Positions 6,144 to 8,330 of a DNA stretch of 8,330 bases are shown piece by piece. Position 1 is the stretch's first letter, and every line of letters starts with the position of its first letter. The DNA is from a bacterium Ga0077546. GTDB taxonomy: Bacteria > Cyanobacteriota > Vampirovibrionia > Obscuribacterales > Obscuribacteraceae. The stretch lies in contig LNEX01000590.1 of NCBI GenBank assembly GCA_001464165.1, positions 1 through 8,330 on the forward strand, given 5' to 3'. The notes below the pieces were generated by a model. That model had not been told where the DNA came from. It searched no databases and was given only the letters and a program-made list of their open reading frames with translations. Position numbers and translations under genes: made by a program.

Positions 6144-6178
6144 GGCTGCCACCACCTATGGTGAGGGTGATAGCAGCC
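6144..6178 (-). terminator. 13-bp stem-loop after the 72-aa gene
   Basis: On the minus strand GGCTGCTATCACC pairs with GGTGGTGGCAGCC over 13 positions (6166-6178 with 6144-6156) with two G-T wobbles and a 9-base loop. It begins 13 bases after the TAA of the 72-aa gene. There is no U-run, so it may be a factor-assisted terminator or a 3'-end stabiliser. On the plus strand two of the pairs would be A-C mismatches, which favours a minus-strand RNA role. Confidence 0.6.
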
Positions 6179-6191
6179 AACTGCAAGTCTG

Positions 6192-6410
6192 TTATTTGAG
6201 TCCGCTAAAAGGACCGAACGCGGCTAAAACAGAAAGGAACTCTGGCGTTGCCGCGGCCATGTCCGTTGCCGATAGATAAGCGTTTGCCGCTTCCAAGATG
6301 GTCTGGCAGGCTGCCTTGTTCAGGTCGGAAATGCTGCTGTCAAAACCATCATCGATGAGTTCTTGGCAAGATTGGGCAAGCCTTTGTGCTACGACTGTAT
6401 GCTGTTGCAT
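6192..6410 (-). CDS. Unrecognised small helical protein, 72 aa
   Basis: No family is recognised. The sequence reads as two or three helices (about 3-22, 24-48 and 50-66) with a Gly/Pro/Phe-rich tail (AFGPFSGLK). It has two Cys (residues 15 and 35), no signal peptide and no membrane segment. The ATG at 6410 has a strong AGGAGA ribosome binding site at good spacing on the minus strand, which is the main support for such a short gene. It ends in TAA, followed by a 13-bp stem-loop. The gene upstream (264 aa) is on the same strand, 148 bases away, with two hairpins in the gap, so this gene may have its own promoter. Confidence 0.75.
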   Translation of the reverse strand: MQQHTVVAQRLAQSCQELIDDGFDSSISDLNKAACQTILEAANAYLSATDMAAATPEFLSVLAAFGPFSGLK

Positions 6411-6444
6411 AATGTTCTCCTGGTTTTGAGTTCGGGTTTTCGCT

Positions 6445-6478
6445 CTCTGCTAGTGCGTCGCAGCTGTCCATAGCAGAG
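6445..6478 (-). promoter_or_regulatory. Perfect inverted repeat in the leader of the 72-aa gene
   Basis: CTCTGCTA (6445-6452) and TAGCAGAG (6471-6478) are perfect inverted repeats around 18 bases. On the minus strand the repeat ends about 35 bases before the 72-aa start codon and could be a leader hairpin or operator. No T-run is present. Confidence 0.45.
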
Positions 6479-6481
6479 GCA

Positions 6482-6526
6482 AGAAAGGGAAAGGGAATCA
6501 AGAGAGGCCCACTTCTGGGTTCTCTC
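6482..6526 (-). terminator. Likely terminator of the 264-aa gene
   Basis: On the minus strand AGAGAGAACCCA pairs with TGGGCCTCTCT (between 6526 and 6501) with one bulged base and one G-T wobble, capped by a 4-base GAAG loop. A pyrimidine-rich tract (TTGATTCCCTTTCCCTTTCTT) follows on that strand. The stem is good, but the tail is C-interrupted rather than a clean U-run. It begins about 33 bases after the 264-aa stop. Confidence 0.55.
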
Positions 6527-6558
6527 TCCTGCTTGCTCACCAACTAATCGACTGAGAT

Positions 6559-7353
6559 TTAGTCAGCTTTGTTCAGAGCCGCTGCCAGGGCCGTCAGGTA
6601 CTTGGCCAGACTGGGCAAGGCCGTGGCCACGTAGTCGGTGGCACCAGGGAAACCGACAGCATAGTCGAGGTCGCCGCCGCTGGAGCTGCAACTGTTGATG
6701 GCCCTGTCAGCGCCAATCATGCCCAGCTGGTACATCAAAAAGCTGTTCTTGGCCAGTCTCGGCTCGAAGCTGATGGCGTTGGTGTAGCCAGTCAGTTCGA
6801 TGCCCACGACGACATAACCTTCTTTGCTGTGCACTGCGGCTTCTCCTCGCAGAGGCAAGATCAGACCCAGCTCAGCCACCACCTCGTATTCGCGATTGAG
6901 GCCGGCCTGCAGCGTCACGGCCTTGAGGCCGAGCCTGCCGTCGGGTGCCCAGTCTTCGCCGCCGGGCAGCGACAGGCAGTTGCCGCGCTTGGGCTCCTGA
7001 TTGAAAGCAACGAACATCTTGTTCGGGTTGGAGATGGCCCGGTAGCGGGGAAACAAAGTGCCTTCGCCGGTGTCGAGCAACTTGACGCCATCTGTCGCCT
7101 GGGACAAGGCAAAGAGACCGCGCACCACTGGTGCCACCGCTGCGGCGAAATCACTCATACGACTGCGCCGGTTCCATTCGGCCAGGGCGGCTTCCGCTGC
7201 CACTTTGCCTTTCTTGGCCAGAAGCTTGGTGTAGAACGAATCGCCCTGGCGGATGTAGCGGTCAACATAGCGCTCGTATTGCGAGGCCATGGCTTTGCCG
7301 TTTGCCAGTGCTTCCAGGTCAGATACTGCGGATGGTGTAAATGATGTTTGCAT
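6559..7353 (-). CDS. Unrecognised protein, 264 aa
   Basis: No family is recognised. In this numbering, residues 1-90 look helical (LEALANGKAMASQYERYVDRY and a charged Lys/Ala-rich helix). The middle (about 100-205) alternates short strands and loops, with LPGGEDWAPDG (129-139) and VVGIELTGYT (182-191). The end has SCSSSGGDLDY (221-231), then a helical, Ala/Leu-rich tail. No signal peptide or membrane helix is evident. I chose the ATG at 7353, which has GGA eight to ten bases upstream. The frame is open to a GTG at 7410, but that start lies at the edge of a hairpin and has no ribosome binding site. The stop is TAA. Two hairpins follow before the 72-aa gene. A structural or DNA-associated role is possible but not shown. 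Confidence 0.8.
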   Translation of the reverse strand: MQTSFTPSAVSDLEALANGKAMASQYERYVDRYIRQGDSFYTKLLAKKGKVAAEAALAEWNRRSRMSDFAAAVAPVVRGLFALSQATDGVKLLDTGEGTLFPRYRAISNPNKMFVAFNQEPKRGNCLSLPGGEDWAPDGRLGLKAVTLQAGLNREYEVVAELGLILPLRGEAAVHSKEGYVVVGIELTGYTNAISFEPRLAKNSFLMYQLGMIGADRAINSCSSSGGDLDYAVGFPGATDYVATALPSLAKYLTALAAALNKAD

Positions 7354-7409
7354 TGAATTTTCCAGTTGCTGATTGTGGGGAAGATTGCCGATGGCCGATA
7401 GGAGTGGCA

Positions 7410-7438
7410 CCCCAAGCCGATTAATTTTCAGCTTGGGG
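7410..7438 (-). other. Intercistronic stem-loop between two minus-strand genes
   Basis: CCCCAAGC (7410-7417) and GCTTGGGG (7431-7438) pair perfectly around a 13-base AT-rich loop. It lies between the stop of the 152-aa gene (7465) and the start of the 264-aa gene (7353). No T-run follows on either strand, so it resembles the other intercistronic hairpins here rather than a terminator. Confidence 0.55.
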
Positions 7439-7464
7439 CTTACACTATGCCGTCGAAGCTGACC

Positions 7465-7923
7465 TTACGTGGCGGCGGCTTCGATGGCGTCGGCTTCGGC
7501 CAGCTTGTCCTTGGCCTGGTTGAGCATGTCGCTGGAGAGCGCCAGCATGATGCTGTTGCACTCGACGAGGAAGGGCGCAATCGCCGAGACATCGACATCG
7601 AGCATTTCGGCCAGGCCGGCAGCGACGTCCTCTGCCAATTGCACCGCGACGTCGAGCAGGCCGCCGTCGCCAGTTTCTTGCGGTACTTCTGCCTCGTCGG
7701 TTTCGTCTGCAGCGCTGAGGTGTTGGGCGCTTCCAGCCGCCTGCTCCAGAATGTGTGCCGCTTGCTTGGCCAAGCCCATGGCAACCAAACGCTTTGCTTG
7801 TGCCGCAGCAGGGCCGTCGATCAGTTTCTGCTCCAGGGTTGTCTGGATTGCGCCCAGGTCGGCTTGTTGCTCGGCGATCATGGCGTTCATTTGGGCGGGG
7901 GTGAGGAATTTGATTTGGTTCAT
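7465..7923 (-). CDS. Unrecognised acidic helical protein, 152 aa
   Basis: The protein looks like two helical regions (about 8-66 and 88-150) joined by an acidic, probably flexible linker (ADETDEAEVPQETGDGG, 72-88). Hydrophobic positions recur at helical spacing, but the segments are too polar for membrane helices. Ala is very frequent, as in the 90-aa and 196-aa proteins. The ATG at 7923 has only a GAAAG-like site about 8-12 bases upstream, weaker than its neighbours. The stop is TAA, and a hairpin follows before the 264-aa gene. Short direct repeats lie just upstream (7967-7994). I cannot assign a function. The minus-strand frame is preferred over two antisense frames because it has a sensible start and the same direction as its neighbours. 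Confidence 0.75.
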   Translation of the reverse strand: MNQIKFLTPAQMNAMIAEQQADLGAIQTTLEQKLIDGPAAAQAKRLVAMGLAKQAAHILEQAAGSAQHLSAADETDEAEVPQETGDGGLLDVAVQLAEDVAAGLAEMLDVDVSAIAPFLVECNSIMLALSSDMLNQAKDKLAEADAIEAAAT

Positions 7924-7966
7924 GTGGTGCTTTCGTTTGATTGAGTTGATTTGGTGGTGGTGCTGG

Positions 7967-7994
7967 CTAGTGCTGGTTTTGACTAGTGCTGGTT
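7967..7994. repeat. Short direct repeat, 12 bp at 16-bp period
   Basis: CTAGTGCTGGTT occurs at 7967-7978 and again at 7983-7994, separated by four bases. It lies in the gap between the DUF2807 gene and the 152-aa gene, 44 bases upstream of the latter's start codon. It could be a simple duplication or paired binding sites; no further copies were seen nearby. Confidence 0.55.
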
Positions 7995-8031
7995 CTAACT
8001 GGCACCAACTGGCTGAATGCGCACTGTGTGC

Positions 8032-8097
8032 TTATTTGCGCACGCGAATCTTGATGTCGCCGCTGCCCGTGTTGTGTTTGCTGACTGCGCCGAATCA
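8032..8097 (-). other. In-frame continuation of the DUF2807 gene beyond the TGA
   Basis: After the TGA at 8095-8097 the same frame encodes a further GSGDIKI repeat (from 8094) and ends with RVRK and TAA (8032-8034). The 20 codons keep the family pattern, including the NTGSGDI motif, so they were recently coding or still are. A nonsense mutation, a base error or stop-codon readthrough would all explain it. Confidence 0.7.
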
Positions 8098-8330
8098 ACC
8101 GCGCATGGTGGTGTCACCAGAGCCCGAGTTATAGACCATGCCGGAGCGCAGGTAGCCACTGCTGATGGTGGTGTCGCCACTGCCGCTCTGGCGCAGAATG
8201 AACTTATCGGCGTTCAGCTCGTCGATTTCGAGATCGCCGCTGCCTGACAGAACGCCGATCAACCCCTCGGCGCTGAGCGATGCGATTTCGATGTCGCCGT
8301 TACCACTGCTGTTCAGGTCGACTGTGACGA
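8095..8330 (-). CDS. DUF2807 / GIN-domain beta-repeat protein, C-terminal part (5' end outside window)
   Basis: The minus strand from the window edge reads 77 residues, beginning VTVDLNSSGNGDIEIASL, with repeats of GSGD or GNGD followed by a short strand: NGDIEI, GSGDLEI, GSGDTTI, GSGDTTM. This spacing of about 18-22 residues is typical of the DUF2807 'putative auto-transporter adhesin head GIN' domain, a right-handed beta-helix usually carried on exported or surface proteins (family knowledge). The signal peptide would lie outside the window. The frame stops at a TGA (8095-8097), but after it the same frame continues with 20 more residues (FGAVSKHNTGSGDIKIRVRK) ending in TAA at 8032-8034. 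This is exactly the expected last repeat, so the TGA looks premature or read through. The strand and frame are secure because of the repeats. Confidence 0.8.
   Translation of the reverse strand, partial: VTVDLNSSGNGDIEIASLSAEGLIGVLSGSGDLEIDELNADKFILRQSGSGDTTISSGYLRSGMVYNSGSGDTTMRG

Larger units (their letters stand above)
5948..6191. other. Leader region upstream of the M20 gene
   Basis: These 244 bases hold no gene. On the minus strand a -10-like TATACT (complement of 6088-6093, five of six matches to TATAAT) lacks a good -35. A start near 6081 would give a leader of about 130 bases carrying the 6029-6056 hairpin and a smaller GCTTG/CAAGC hairpin near 5992-6007. The part next to 6191 contains the 3' stem-loop of the 72-aa gene. 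Confidence 0.45.

Noticed and set aside
6829..7344. Plus-strand open frame of 171 codons opposite the 264-aa gene
   Set aside because: It has no ribosome binding site and no domain. The minus-strand frame is longer and matches the direction of its neighbours.
7354..7410. Upstream GTG start for the 264-aa protein
   Set aside because: It sits at the edge of a hairpin with no ribosome binding site. The ATG at 7353 has GGA at normal spacing.
8095..8097. TGA read as an amino acid across the whole replicon
   Set aside because: All Trp codons checked are TGG, the other genes have full-length frames with TGA treated as stop, and one gene appears to end normally in TGA. One in-frame TGA does not establish a changed code.
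7469..8134. Plus-strand open frame of 221 codons opposite the 152-aa and DUF2807 genes
   Set aside because: The translation is a low-complexity Ser/Ala/Cys mix, it overlaps two minus-strand genes, and it runs antisense to the clear GSGD repeats.
1..8330. CRISPR array, insertion sequence or att sites
   Set aside because: No regularly spaced repeat series, transposase or integrase frame, or terminal inverted repeat pair was seen. The short repeats found are isolated.

Overview
The window is prokaryotic-type DNA: dense, intron-free, with Shine-Dalgarno-led genes. A plus-strand block (25-3849) and a minus-strand block (8330-4120) converge in a short gene-free junction at about 3850-4119. Only four products can be tied to families: a tyrosyl-tRNA synthetase (tyrS), a Nudix hydrolase, an M20-type metallopeptidase homologue and the end of a DUF2807 / 'GIN-domain' beta-repeat protein. 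The other six are small to medium proteins I do not recognise. One housekeeping gene among unknown proteins suggests accessory DNA, such as a large phage, a megaplasmid or an island. No capsid, tail, terminase, integrase, transposase or replication gene is present, so host and replicon type stay open.

Plus-strand block: tyrS (25-1269), a helical unknown (1293-1883), a 135-residue unknown (2028-2435), the Nudix protein (2480-3043) and a coiled-coil-like unknown with a GTG start (3178-3849). Gaps are short, and most genes have a clear purine-rich ribosome binding site, so this may be one or two transcription units. Three of the four gaps hold a stem-loop without a following T-run.

Convergent junction: two stem-loops with T-rich 3' sides (3889-3947 and 3994-4050) flank a perfect 18-bp palindrome (3956-3973). 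They look like tandem terminators closing the plus-strand block.

Minus-strand block, in transcription order: the DUF2807 C-terminus (enters at 8330, stops at an in-frame TGA at 8095-8097), a 152-residue helical protein (7923-7465), a 264-residue unknown (7353-6559), a 72-residue protein (6410-6192), the M20 homologue (5947-4775) and a 90-residue Ala-rich protein (4392-4120). The M20 gene and its flanks (about 4393-6190) are visibly more AT-rich than the rest. For example, 24 of 60 bases at 4921-4980 are G/C, against 39 of 60 at 601-660. This suggests a cassette of different origin.

The two strongest leads are the M20 homologue and the DUF2807 gene. The M20 homologue keeps four metal ligands but has Asp-Asp in place of the catalytic Glu-Glu pair and has lost two other hallmark motifs. 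The DUF2807 gene has an in-frame TGA followed in the same frame by its natural last repeat. I do not see a recognisable defence system, CRISPR array, tRNA or insertion sequence.
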